A stretch of DNA of 64,000 nucleotides from contig NZ_JADEXZ010000022.1 of assembly GCF_015206815.1 (NCBI RefSeq), forward strand, positions 1 through 64,000. The letters are read 5' to 3'. The notes beneath the pieces were generated by a model that did not search any database, was not told the origin of the DNA, and saw only the letters and a program-made list of their open reading frames with translations. Shown here in pieces: positions 45,918 through 55,524 of the stretch. Every line of letters begins with the position of its first letter. The stretch's first letter is position 1. This DNA is from Fortiea sp. LEGE XX443. Lineage in GTDB: Bacteria; Cyanobacteriota; Cyanobacteriia; Cyanobacteriales; Nostocaceae. The position numbers were made by a program, and so were the translations under genes.

Positions 45918-46508
45918 TTAATAAGGTGTTGCCTGAATAGTCATTGTTCTTTTTTGCGGATCAAACTGGAGTTGATCTACTACATATTGCCTATCTTTAG
46001 CTACTGATTTAATACCTAACAACTCTGCACGGGAAACTACAGGGGGAGCCAAGGTAACTTCTGCTTCACCTTTAGCTGGATTTTTGATTTTAAAAGTATC
46101 TACAGGGACACCATTCCAAGTTACTTGTTTACCTGTAGGGCGTTTGGGTTCACCCCGAATAATTGGAGGGACGCGGCTTATGTAAGTAGACGCATTTTTG
46201 AACTTTACTTTTTCAATTTTACCTAAAGGAATGGAGCGGGTTTTGCTACTACGCTGAATTGTTAATGTTTGTCCTTGAGCGTCTACTTCAATTACCCTAC
46301 CGCTGAGGGATTCTCCTCCTTTTAAAGAAATATCTGCAAAATCTGGTAAGGCTATTGGCAATGCTATAGCCTGTAATTTAACTGGTGCTTGTGCTACTAA
46401 CAAATTTCCTGTCTTGACTTCCTTGGCGATCGCAGATATTGTATTTCCTGCCAGCAATGCTCCTGTTCCCAATACTCCGGCAAATATCACCTTAAAAACA
46501 GTTGTCAT
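45918..46508 (-). CDS. Secreted protein of unknown function
   Basis: A 196-aa protein with an N-terminal signal (KVIFAGVLGTGALLAGNTIS) and a beta-rich body: ISLKGGESLSGRVIEVDAQG, LTIQRSSKTRSIPLGKIEKV, then KQVTWNGVPVDTFKIKNPAK. The middle stretch 'GRVIEVD..GQTLTI.R....RSIPLGKIEKV' resembles small SH3- or OB-like barrels. Family unknown. The last 39 bp are duplicated at 45061-45099. Confidence 0.7.
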   Translation of the reverse strand: MTTVFKVIFAGVLGTGALLAGNTISAIAKEVKTGNLLVAQAPVKLQAIALPIALPDFADISLKGGESLSGRVIEVDAQGQTLTIQRSSKTRSIPLGKIEKVKFKNASTYISRVPPIIRGEPKRPTGKQVTWNGVPVDTFKIKNPAKGEAEVTLAPPVVSRAELLGIKSVAKDRQYVVDQLQFDPQKRTMTIQATPY

Positions 46509-46698
46509 AGTCTTAACACGGTTATTTATGTATTAATCCTTTGTTTAACTTCTTTATTATTTAGCAAATTTCCGTAAAATAACGGAAGATAAATTGTTTT
46601 ATTTAAGAAATTATGGTGTTTTTTGTTGTTTATGGTTCAATAGAGTTCCGTTAAGGTTTTGATCCCCCTTAGCCCCTTCAAAAGGGGGGAATCGGACT

Positions 46699-46736
46699 CT
46701 TGAAGTCCCCCTTTTTAAGGGGGATTTAGGGGGATC
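46699..46736. repeat. GGGGGATC-type palindromic repeat, copy 2
   Basis: Matches 43761-43798 with one substitution. A second arm, GATCCCCCTTAGCCCC, precedes it from about 46662, so the whole forms a larger imperfect hairpin just before the membrane protein gene. Confidence 0.7.
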
Positions 46737-46775
46737 AGATGATTTGTGTGTCTAATTATCCCTTGGAGTGCTTCT

Positions 46776-47657
46776 GTGACTTCAAACCCCAACACAACCT
46801 CAGATCCAAATATTTTAGGTAAGTTTACTAGTGTAATTGGTTTAATAGGTGCGGCTCTTTTCTTTGCAGGGTGGATTTACCGTTGGGCATATTTCTACTT
46901 TTTTCAACTAGAAATTTCTAACCTAGATTTACCTGCACAGTCGTTTCTCATAGTTCCCATACAAATATTTTTTGGGGATGGTTGGGCAATATGCAAAACT
47001 GCGATCGCTTTTTTGTTGGCGGCGATCGCTATTAATGTTACACTGTGGTTAATTAGAATCTCTAGCGAATTTTTTGTTAACCGCTTCCAAGATTTATCAA
47101 ATCGCATCATTCGTGTGACTCAAAATAAGCGGTCAATAACAGCTAGATTTCTCAAGTCTTTGGTTAACTATAGTTCTCAACAGCTGCGTTTAGTAGATTT
47201 TTTGCGATCGCTAGTCAATGAAATTGTAATTGTATCTTGGGTTTTAATTGTGATCTTTTGGTTAGCGCAGTGGCAAGGCGTTACCGATGCACGACGAGAT
47301 GCTGGGCAAAATTCTACCTTACCCGTAATTGCCCTAATTACCCCAGAAGAAAAGTTTGTCGCCGGACGCAAACTTGATGATGCGTTTGCTGATCCGCCAT
47401 TGAAAGGCTACAGAATAATTGGAGATAGAGGTTTATTTGAAGACCTACGCGGTAAAGAAGATACTGATGTCAGCAATCCCCAGCAGCCGAGAGTTTGGCG
47501 CTTACTTCTAGAACGTGGCGGCTGGATTTATTTGTTTCCGACTTTACCACCAAATGCCACACCTAATAACCGTCCAGCAGTAATCGCTATTCAAACAAGT
47601 GATAAAGGACATTTGCTAATTCGCGCTCCAGAAGTTTCTAAAACCCCGACTCCTTGA
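46776..47657 (+). CDS. Membrane protein of unknown function
   Basis: A 293-aa protein. I take the GTG at 46776, preceded by TTGGAG, rather than the longer frame from 46746. There are about three membrane segments: VIGLIGAALFFAGWIYRWAY, AFLLAAIAINVTLWLI and VIVSWVLIVIFWLAQWQGV. The C-terminal third is hydrophilic (ALITPEEKFVAGRKLDDAFA, RVWRLLLERGGWIYLFPTLP). I do not recognise a family. It precedes an MFS transporter on the same strand with a 214-bp gap. Confidence 0.72.
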   Translation: MTSNPNTTSDPNILGKFTSVIGLIGAALFFAGWIYRWAYFYFFQLEISNLDLPAQSFLIVPIQIFFGDGWAICKTAIAFLLAAIAINVTLWLIRISSEFFVNRFQDLSNRIIRVTQNKRSITARFLKSLVNYSSQQLRLVDFLRSLVNEIVIVSWVLIVIFWLAQWQGVTDARRDAGQNSTLPVIALITPEEKFVAGRKLDDAFADPPLKGYRIIGDRGLFEDLRGKEDTDVSNPQQPRVWRLLLERGGWIYLFPTLPPNATPNNRPAVIAIQTSDKGHLLIRAPEVSKTPTP

Positions 47658-47871
47658 GACTCGACTTTATCCATTTTTGAGAATATGGAAAGCTAAGACG
47701 AGGAAATATAAGCATGGAAAAATCTAATTATCAAGCACTATAAATTTATTGTGTTGCTGTCAATATCTCTTGTGCGCCTCTACCCAACCTACTCTCAAAA
47801 AGTAGTGGCAAAAAATGTTAAATAACGTAACAATACTAAAACAACACAGTTAGCGTTTTTTTGCATCTGCC

Positions 47872-49113
47872 TTGAAAGCTTTTAATACATTTGATGCCGA
47901 CCTTCGGCGTAACCTGCTAGTTTTATTTACGGCAGGTTTATTATTCTGGACTAGTACAGCTGCCTTTTTACCAACGCTACCGCTATACATCAAAGATGTG
48001 GGGGGTAGTAATCAAGAAATTGGCATTGTCATGGGTGGTTTCGCCATTGGGTTGTTGCTGTTTCGTCCCATGTTAGGACGATTAGCCGATCGCCACGGTC
48101 GTAAACTCGTATTAATAATTGGCACAACTGTAGCAGCGATCGCTCCTTTTGGCTATTTGACTTTGACATCTATCCCATTATTATTCTGGCTGCGGATTTT
48201 TCACGGGATTAGCATTGCGGCTTTTACTACTGGCTACAGTGCTTTGGTAGCTGATTTAGCTCCTGTTGCTATTCGTGGTGAAATTATTAGCTATATGAGT
48301 CTGACTGCTCCCATTGGTTTAGCTATTGGGCCAGCCGTGGGAAGTTATTTACAGGAGGCTTCTGGTTACTCACACTTCTTTTTATTATGTGCAGCAGTCG
48401 CTTTTACTGGTCTATTGTGTGCGTTACAAGTCATCAATCCACCATTAATTACAGCACGGTCATCAGAACACCAAAACAGTAATTTTTGGCAAATTCTTGT
48501 AAGTCCACGGGTGAGAATTCCAGCTATTGTCATGCTGCTGGTAGGTACATCCGTCGGTGCTGTACATGTTTTTATATCCTTATTTATTAAATCTACTGAG
48601 GTAAGTTTTAATGGTGGCTGGTTTTTCACAGTTGCAGCTCTATCCAGTTTTACTATCAGGGTGTTTGCTGGTCGAGCCAGCGATCGCTTTGGACGGGGTT
48701 TGTTTATTACTTTTGGGATTACAGCCTATACCTTAGCCTGCCTATTACTATGGCAAGCTAACAGTACCAATGCTTTTTTGTTATCTGCCATTGCACAAGG
48801 CTGCGGTGGTGGGACAGTGATTTCAATGGTGACTACGATGATGGCAGATCGTTCACTACCTCAAGAACGTGGGCAAATTTTTGCTATTTGTATGGCCGGA
48901 TTTGATTTAGGGATTGCGATCGCTGCTCCTGTATTAGGATATGTTGCAGAAATAGTTGGCTATCGCAATATGTTTGGCTATAGTACAGCCTTAACTTTCT
49001 TAGGACTGCTAATTTTTCTCACCCTATCTAACAAAAATTTACCTAGTTCTCTGCGTTTTGCTCTGGGTCGCGGTGAAGATGCCTTTTCGTTGAATAATGT
49101 TGACGTGAGTTAA
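47872..49113 (+). CDS. MFS transporter
   Basis: A 413-aa protein with twelve likely membrane helices and the major facilitator signature between helices 2 and 3 (GRLADRHGRKLVLIIG), plus the equivalent in the second half (RASDRFGRGLFITFG). The start codon is TTG at 47872, with no clear ribosome-binding sequence, and alternative starts are absent nearby. Substrate unknown; the sequence resembles efflux-type drug or metabolite exporters. Confidence 0.88.
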   Translation: MKAFNTFDADLRRNLLVLFTAGLLFWTSTAAFLPTLPLYIKDVGGSNQEIGIVMGGFAIGLLLFRPMLGRLADRHGRKLVLIIGTTVAAIAPFGYLTLTSIPLLFWLRIFHGISIAAFTTGYSALVADLAPVAIRGEIISYMSLTAPIGLAIGPAVGSYLQEASGYSHFFLLCAAVAFTGLLCALQVINPPLITARSSEHQNSNFWQILVSPRVRIPAIVMLLVGTSVGAVHVFISLFIKSTEVSFNGGWFFTVAALSSFTIRVFAGRASDRFGRGLFITFGITAYTLACLLLWQANSTNAFLLSAIAQGCGGGTVISMVTTMMADRSLPQERGQIFAICMAGFDLGIAIAAPVLGYVAEIVGYRNMFGYSTALTFLGLLIFLTLSNKNLPSSLRFALGRGEDAFSLNNVDVS

Positions 49114-49680
49114 ATGTTTCAGCGTTGAAAAGATTTGATTTGTAGTGAGATAAGACTTTAGCTCATTACAAATCTGTAAAATATTAGAGATTATTTTCAG
49201 TTTCTAGTATCTTGTTTCTTCTATTATTTGAGATTTGTGAATTTTCGGCAACTTTTCTACAATACAAATAACAAATGTTTCTGCAAAATTAACAGTTTTT
49301 TATATTTGTTAATAATTACTTGAATCTTACAAATTTATTACTATTGCTCTTGTTGATTTAAACATTATTTTTGAATTTTTAGTTTATAATGCTATTCATT
49401 ATGTGTTTCTTAAATATCAATAAATACAGTTCAGTTAAGGTTATTGGTTAGCCTTTGGAATCTGTAGAGGTGTTTTTTTACACCTCGGCAAGGTTTTTCA
49501 TGTTTATAGTAATCTGCATAAGATATACAAACACCTATTTGCCTTGTTTCTTCTCTTAAATAATGAATTTGTAAATCAAATGAAATTGCTATATATAAAT
49601 CATCTGTAGGTCATTTTAAAGATAGACATAAAAACATAACCCCATAAATATGATAAGTAAATTAGACAAGCAAATATTTT
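49114..49680. other. AT-rich intergenic region before the Pycsar-like module
   Basis: About 570 bp, very AT-rich, with no gene. A hairpin (TAGAGGTGTTTTTTTACACCTC, about 49464-49485) could be a terminator-like structure of the preceding unit. Base composition drops here and stays low through the two following genes. Confidence 0.5.
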
Positions 49681-50250
49681 ATGGATGAAGTGACCAGTAA
49701 ACTACTAATTATTTTTCAGAATGTCAATGAATGGCTGAGATTTGCAGAAGCAAAAAATGCTGTTTTACTAGCTTTCTCTGGTGCTGGAATTACTGCAACT
49801 ATCACCATTTTAGCTACAGTAGAAAAGCTCCCAAGCTCTTTGCGTATTGGATTGTTATTAACAACATCTCTGCTGTGCGTTTCAGCCCTAATCTGTTCTC
49901 TATCATTTATTCCTAAAACGAACTTAGAGCGACTGCTATCGTTACAAACAATGTCTATGAAAAATTCTACATCTGCAATCAGAGATACAGATAACCTGTA
50001 TTTCTTTGGCGATTTACAAAAATACAATTCGCAAGGATTACTTAAAGCATTAAATAAGTATTATTTTGATAACAATATGAAACCTTTTAAAAAAGAATAC
50101 AAAGATATAGCCAGCCAAATTACGATTAATGCTAGAATTACGTTTTTAAAATTTAGAATATTTACGTATGCAGTTTATATTTTAATTATCTCTATTTTAG
50201 TAATTCCTTGTTCAACGTTAATTAGCTTAGTAATTTATAAAACATTATAA
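49681..50250 (+). CDS. Pycsar-effector-like transmembrane protein (PycTM/DUF5706)
   Basis: A 189-aa protein. It has two adjacent membrane segments (about residues 27-47, 55-77) and a third near the end (about 161-186). Between them are the family-like motifs RFAEAKNAVLLAFSGAG (residues 20-36), NLYFFGDLQKY (105-115) and ITINARITFLKFRIF (147-161). This arrangement (a 'KNA..L' helix, 'NL.FFGDL', 'I..NARI...KF') is what I know of the Pycsar effector domain, a membrane protein that opens or damages the membrane on binding a cyclic pyrimidine nucleotide. Its gene is 57 bp before a cyclase-like gene, just as in Pycsar operons. Confidence 0.78.
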   Translation: MDEVTSKLLIIFQNVNEWLRFAEAKNAVLLAFSGAGITATITILATVEKLPSSLRIGLLLTTSLLCVSALICSLSFIPKTNLERLLSLQTMSMKNSTSAIRDTDNLYFFGDLQKYNSQGLLKALNKYYFDNNMKPFKKEYKDIASQITINARITFLKFRIFTYAVYILIISILVIPCSTLISLVIYKTL

Positions 50251-50307
50251 ATAAAATTTTAGCAAAATTCTCTAATCCCAAACCTACCAAAAATTTACTA
50301 ATAAACT

Positions 50308-53300
50308 ATGCAAGAGATTGTGACAAAAACTGTGGTTGAAATTGATCTTGCTGGATACAGTGATATTGTAAAGAGTATGCAACAAGACTATGATGTAGAT
50401 GCTGTGCCATACCTCAACAAGAATATTCAGCGTTTTATTGATGATAGTTTAAAAGAAATAGATAATAGTAAATATATTGTTCAAGACAAAAAAGGAGATA
50501 ATCGTGTTATTTTCTTCGATCATGCTAATGATGCTTATAAATTTGCCGAAACTGTTCATAGAAAAACTAAATTATATAACGTTAGCACAAACAAAAAATT
50601 TGCAAAAAGATTGTTCCGCATCGGTGCTGCAACTGGCAAATTTGTTATGAACTATGATGGAGAGAACTTTACAGGCTACGATATCATCACTGCTTATCGG
50701 TTAGAAGCAAAGGCAGAACCTGGAAAATGCTTTATTGTTGATGTAGAAACATTCAACTCTCTTTCAAGGGAGCTACAAGACAAATTTGATGATGAAAAAA
50801 CTGTATTTGGTAAAAAAAGAACAACTGTATGTGGTGAAAATGTATGTGATGAAAAAGAAGAGGAATTTCAAGCTCGGAGTTGCAAAATTATCTATGATAA
50901 TTTATTAGAATGCTTCGAGAAATTGAATAAAGAACAAAAACAGCTAGTCTATCAAATTGGGCTTGAGGGACTTGAGTATGATGACAACCTATCTGAGGAG
51001 AGTAAAAATAATGTAGAAAAATTAGTAGAGCAAGAATTAATCATAAAACAAGAATATGACTCTAGAACAAGATTTATTTTAGCCAATAATTTCAATAATT
51101 TTTTTCAAGAAATAATCGTTAAAATTATTGTTGAAGAAATTAGTACAAAGAAATTAGACATATTAAAAAAATATTCAATTCTAAAAATATTAACACGAAA
51201 AGATGTACATAAATTGCTGCAAGAAAAACTATCAACAATTCCTCAAGCTCAAGACGATAATTCAATGCTTGGTGAATATATTTATAACATAATTCATACT
51301 TGGCAGAATACTCCAAATCTACCACAACTATCAGACAATTATGCAGCAGGAAATCTGCTAAATTTGTTGTTGCAATTTGATCTTAAAACAGATTTTAGCT
51401 ATTCTAACTTATCAAACATATCTATTTGGAATGCTGATTTAACAAAGGCTACTTTAACAGGAGTAGATTTTACTAAATCTAATCTGAAAAACTCTATATT
51501 TTCTCAACCATTAGGTTGCATTCATTCCATTGCTTTTGATGCTGATGGTGATTATTTTGCTACAGGTGATGCTCATGGTTCAATTCGAGTTCATAATGCC
51601 AAGACTTTAGAACTATGTATTTTTCATAACGAAAGAAACAGTCCGATTTGGTCAGTTGCTTTTGGAAAAAATAAACAACATGAGCGAATGTTAGCTTGGG
51701 GAGCAGAAGATGGCAGTGTGAAATTGTACAAAATCACCTCCACAGATAATAAGATGAAGCTGAGTCTTATTGATTCACTAGATGTAACAACACGTATATT
51801 ATCTGTAGTATTTAGCCCGGATGGGTATACTTTAGCAAATGGAGGAGATGGAAATAATGCGATACATTTTTTAAAAATTAATAATGATTATCATCCAAAA
51901 GGCACTTTAGATACTAGTGACGTATCTTGTATGGTCTTTATTAATAATGATTGTATTGCTAGTGGTAGCCAGGATGGATATATCCGCCTTGGGTATATAG
52001 AACAAGCAAACCACAGGCAAGATTTCAGTCAAAAGGTACATCAAGGAGTAGTACGATGTATTGCATTTTATGGAAAGAAAGAGGAAGAGAGGCGAATTTT
52101 AGTTAGTGGTGGAGAAGATGGCAAATTAAAAATGTTGGATTTAACTAAACATCCTCTCCACCCTGAAGACATCAAATTTGAAACAGAAATTAGTCAAGTA
52201 CGGACAATAGCATTTAGTCAAGATGGGAATATTCTTGCTGTTGGATGTATAGATAATAATGCAAACGGACAGAGTGAACACAAAATTAGGCTGTGGAGTT
52301 TCTCTAACAGAGAATGGATAGGACAACCACTAGAAGGTCATAAGTATTCAATCAGAAGTTTAGTGTTTTCACCCCAGCCTAGTAATTCTCAACTTTTAGT
52401 AAGCGGTGGAGATGGATGTACCGTCAACTTTTGGCAGAAAGAAAACGAAATATGGAGAGGTGAGGAGAAGCTAAAAGGATATGCTAATCGTATCTGGTCA
52501 GTAGCACTTAGTAGAGATGGTAAAACCTTTGCTTGTGGAGGTGAAGACAATAAAATCCATCTTTGGAATTATCATGAACGCACACATATTCCACTTCAAA
52601 CGCTTACCGAGCATACTAATTGGGTTTGGTCAGTAGCATTTAGCCCCAATGCTGATATTTTAGCGAGTGGTTGTGAAGATAATAAAATTTATTTGTGGGG
52701 GTTACAAGAGGGGAAATGGCAACCCATCCGTGAATTGGTAGGAAATTCTGAAGTCAAGGGACATGATAAACGTGTTCGAGGTGTTGTGTTTCATCCTGAT
52801 GGATATAATCTGATTAGTGCAGGAAATGATAATAGAATTATTTTATGGGACATAACAGATTTAAACAGGCCTCAAATATTACCGGGGTTTACTGAACATA
52901 ATGACCGAGTATTATCTGTAGCTTTTAGTCCAGATGGTAATTACCTAGTTAGTAGTAGCCGTGATCAAAATATTTATCTAATAGAAGTAGAAACCCATCA
53001 TCAACCGTACTCGCTAGGAAATCATTACTTGCTAGGAAATCATACAGATTCTCATAAAGATCAAGTTCATAGCATTGCTTTTAGCCCAGATAGCAATCTG
53101 TTGGTTAGCGGAGGTTTTGATAAAAAACTAAAATTGTGGGATGTTAAGAGTCGAAAACTTATTCGGACTTGGGATGGATATCAAAAAATACTATCTGTCG
53201 CATTTCATCCAAAAAAACAACCAAAAAAACTAATTGTAGCTAGTGCTGGGCATAATCACATTATTCAACTATGGGATATCGATGATCCCAATAATGTAAA

Positions 53301-53574
53301 ACTTATAAAAACATTCAAAGGACATAAACGCGCTGTAGAGTCTATAGTATTTACTCCTGATGGCAAACAACTGATTAGCTGTAGCCAAGACCAGACTATC
53401 AAGTTTTGGGAGGTAGGAGGAAAACTTAATATTAGTATCCATACTATAGAACTTGGCAAACCATATCAAGGGATGAATATTTATGGTCTTGATGGTTTGG
53501 ACTCAGCCCAAATCTCAGCTTTAGAGGAACTAGGAGCTTTAAAATTAGGACTTAAGCATGAAAACGAAAAATAA
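50308..53574 (+). CDS. Class III nucleotide-cyclase-like domain fused to two WD40 propellers
   Basis: A 1088-aa protein. Residues 1-190 resemble a class III cyclase homology domain: EIDLAGYSDIV (metal Asp13), KKGDNRVIFF (second metal Asp64), RIGAATGKFVMN, and GYDIITAYRLEAKAEPG with Arg131 kept but the usual transition-state Asn replaced by Ile127. Residues about 195-345 are helical, winged-helix-like (LNKEQKQLVYQIGLEGLEYD, NNVEKLVEQELI). Residues about 350-405 are pentapeptide-like (FSYSNLSNISIWNADLTKAT). Residues about 405-1040 form 14 WD40 repeats. The tail (PYQGMNIYGLDGLDSAQIS) is that of cyanobacterial NTPase-WD40 proteins, but no NTPase is present. Probable partner of the membrane protein upstream. 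Confidence 0.82.
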   Translation: MQEIVTKTVVEIDLAGYSDIVKSMQQDYDVDAVPYLNKNIQRFIDDSLKEIDNSKYIVQDKKGDNRVIFFDHANDAYKFAETVHRKTKLYNVSTNKKFAKRLFRIGAATGKFVMNYDGENFTGYDIITAYRLEAKAEPGKCFIVDVETFNSLSRELQDKFDDEKTVFGKKRTTVCGENVCDEKEEEFQARSCKIIYDNLLECFEKLNKEQKQLVYQIGLEGLEYDDNLSEESKNNVEKLVEQELIIKQEYDSRTRFILANNFNNFFQEIIVKIIVEEISTKKLDILKKYSILKILTRKDVHKLLQEKLSTIPQAQDDNSMLGEYIYNIIHTWQNTPNLPQLSDNYAAGNLLNLLLQFDLKTDFSYSNLSNISIWNADLTKATLTGVDFTKSNLKNSIFSQPLGCIHSIAFDADGDYFATGDAHGSIRVHNAKTLELCIFHNERNSPIWSVAFGKNKQHERMLAWGAEDGSVKLYKITSTDNKMKLSLIDSLDVTTRILSVVFSPDGYTLANGGDGNNAIHFLKINNDYHPKGTLDTSDVSCMVFINNDCIASGSQDGYIRLGYIEQANHRQDFSQKVHQGVVRCIAFYGKKEEERRILVSGGEDGKLKMLDLTKHPLHPEDIKFETEISQVRTIAFSQDGNILAVGCIDNNANGQSEHKIRLWSFSNREWIGQPLEGHKYSIRSLVFSPQPSNSQLLVSGGDGCTVNFWQKENEIWRGEEKLKGYANRIWSVALSRDGKTFACGGEDNKIHLWNYHERTHIPLQTLTEHTNWVWSVAFSPNADILASGCEDNKIYLWGLQEGKWQPIRELVGNSEVKGHDKRVRGVVFHPDGYNLISAGNDNRIILWDITDLNRPQILPGFTEHNDRVLSVAFSPDGNYLVSSSRDQNIYLIEVETHHQPYSLGNHYLLGNHTDSHKDQVHSIAFSPDSNLLVSGGFDKKLKLWDVKSRKLIRTWDGYQKILSVAFHPKKQPKKLIVASAGHNHIIQLWDIDDPNNVKLIKTFKGHKRAVESIVFTPDGKQLISCSQDQTIKFWEVGGKLNISIHTIELGKPYQGMNIYGLDGLDSAQISALEELGALKLGLKHENEK

Positions 53575-53717
53575 ATGGCAAGGTTGTAAAGATATGGGGG
53601 TGTATGTATACAAAACCTTTACATTCCATACCTTTTCACCCCTACACCCAGTCTCCACCGACAATCTTTGTACATAAGTCCTGAAAATATTGAAAGTTAA
53701 CTCAACGATTTAGTTAA

Positions 53718-54467
53718 TTATTCTAAAAATCCAAAATATTGCAATCCTTCTCCAATTCCATTGGCAAACTTGGCTGTTGCTAAATAACGATTTGGGTTTG
53801 GGTTAGCCTTGTGCCAATCTAGCAATTCTTGTCTTGCATTACCGACAATAATACCTTTTTCCTCCCTATTGGCAAACAAGGCAATATCATTACCAGAGTC
53901 TCCACAAGCAACGGTTTTTGCTACATCTATTTCTAAATATTGCCGTACAAAGGTCATTGCCATACCTTTATTTGCGTTACGTGGCAAAATATCTAAATCT
54001 TTACCACCGCTATAAATAACTTGAATATCTAATTCCTGTTCTAACAAAGCACGTTCTAACTCTGGTACGACTTTTCCAGCAATTTCTTCTTTAAGAAGAT
54101 AGCTTACTTTAAAATCTCTTTGTTCACTTGCGGGTTGAGGTTTCAAGTCAGGAAAATTTGCCGATATTTTTTTTACTAAATCTCTATCCCAAGCTTGAGA
54201 AAGTTTATCAGACCATGTAGAATCCGGGTCTTGACTACCATTGATATAAATTTCTGTACCTACAGAACAAACCAGTATATCTGCATCTAATAGTGTTTTT
54301 TCTTTGGCAAGTTTTTGAAAAAGAAAAGGTGAGCGACCAGTTGAATAAACGATTTTAGTGCCATATTGCTGACGATGCAATTCTAGCTGCTGATTTAGTT
54401 GTGCCATTGCATCATCATCACCTATCAGTGTATAGTCTAGATCCGTGATGAAAAGAAACTGTTTCAT
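53718..54467 (-). CDS. spp: Sucrose-phosphate phosphatase
   Basis: A 249-aa HAD-superfamily phosphatase that releases sucrose from sucrose-6-phosphate. Visible are the nucleophile motif ITDLDYTLIGDDD, YSTGRSPFLFQKL (motif II with Ser/Thr), a lysine-containing middle, and the motif VACGDSGNDIALF at the metal site, with NKGMAMTFVRQYL before it. The length matches stand-alone cyanobacterial SPP. Sucrose is a compatible solute and the carbon carrier to heterocysts. Confidence 0.92.
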   Translation of the reverse strand: MKQFLFITDLDYTLIGDDDAMAQLNQQLELHRQQYGTKIVYSTGRSPFLFQKLAKEKTLLDADILVCSVGTEIYINGSQDPDSTWSDKLSQAWDRDLVKKISANFPDLKPQPASEQRDFKVSYLLKEEIAGKVVPELERALLEQELDIQVIYSGGKDLDILPRNANKGMAMTFVRQYLEIDVAKTVACGDSGNDIALFANREEKGIIVGNARQELLDWHKANPNPNRYLATAKFANGIGEGLQYFGFLE

Positions 54468-54902
54468 AACTCTGCCTCTTGAAATATTAACTATATGATT
54501 TCAAAAATACTCGTATAAATAAATCAGATTGCAATGTCAAGATTGGTTGACATCTGCTGTTTGATTAATTGATAAATTTGGTCGGCAGGGTTTTTGAGGA
54601 TTTGGAGTATTTGGTTTGCCCTGCATAGGTTTAAACCCTGTTTTTAAATAAGAAGATTTTAAACTTAGCTAAACACGGTAAATCATACCACAACTTTAGA
54701 TTTAATTACACAATAATATTTTGAACCCTGGGAAAGAGTAATTTACATTTAATACACGATTGAAAACATCAATATTTAGTATTGATATTATTCCACTATT
54801 ATTTGGATACACTTATCTCTCAGATGGCATAGATTATAAATTGAAAAAGCAAAAGGCAATGGAATATAGTTTTTTTGCCTTTTGCCTTTTTACTTTATTA
54901 AA

Positions 54903-54976
54903 CGGGCGAGGAGGGATTCGAACCCCCGACACCGTGGTCCGTAGCCACGTGCTCTAGTCCACTGAGCTACACGCCC
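54903..54976 (-). tRNA. tRNA-Arg (ACG)
   Basis: Read on the minus strand it starts GGGCGTGTAGCTCAGTGGAC. The anticodon loop CTACGGA gives ACG, and the T-arm has GGTTCGAATCC. Discriminator is G at 54903. One T-T opposition occurs in the acceptor stem. No CCA is encoded. Confidence 0.93.
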
Positions 54977-55013
54977 CTGCCAGAAAAACATCTTAGCACT
55001 TTATTCTCGAATC

Positions 55014-55523
55014 ATGCAAGAGAATTCTCCCAAAAATTTTTCTGTTGACTTAACTCATCTGGATGCTCAAGGACAAGCACAGATGGTAGATGTTTCTGGT
55101 AAAGCACCCACAATCCGCCAAGCAGTTGCTGTTGCTAGAGTGCGGATGCTACCAGAAACTTTGATTGCCATTCAGGACGGCAATACTCCTAAAGGTGATG
55201 TGTTAGCAACGGCTCGGATAGCAGGGATTATGGCAGCCAAACAGACAGCTAATTTAATTCCTCTGTGTCATCCATTACCATTACAAAAAGTTACCGTAGA
55301 AATTACCCCCGATTCCCAATTACCTGGTTATCAAATTCAAGCTACCGTCAAAACCAAAGCTGAAACTGGCGTAGAAATGGAAGCTTTAACTGCCGTTTCT
55401 GTAGCAGCATTGACTTTATACGATATGGCGAAAGCCTTAGAAAAGTCGATTCAAATTGAATCAATTCACTTAATTAGTAAAACTGGTGGGAAATCTGGAG
55501 ATTACACTGCATCAGAACTATAG
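55014..55523 (+). CDS. moaC: Molybdenum cofactor biosynthesis protein MoaC
   Basis: A 169-aa cyclic pyranopterin monophosphate synthase subunit. Motifs: [40 protein letters not shown] with the catalytic His in 'LCHPLPL', [20 protein letters not shown], and the C-terminal [12 protein letters not shown] with the catalytic Lys-Asp. Length is usual. It lies right after tRNA-Arg, on the opposite strand. Confidence 0.95.
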   Translation: MQENSPKNFSVDLTHLDAQGQAQMVDVSGKAPTIRQAVAVARVRMLPETLIAIQDGNTPKGDVLATARIAGIMAAKQTANLIPLCHPLPLQKVTVEITPDSQLPGYQIQATVKTKAETGVEMEALTAVSVAALTLYDMAKALEKSIQIESIHLISKTGGKSGDYTASEL

Positions 55524-55524
55524 C

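Noticed and set aside
54760-54957. 65-aa frame upstream of moaC
   Set aside because: It reads through the tRNA-Arg gene, a common false gene call.
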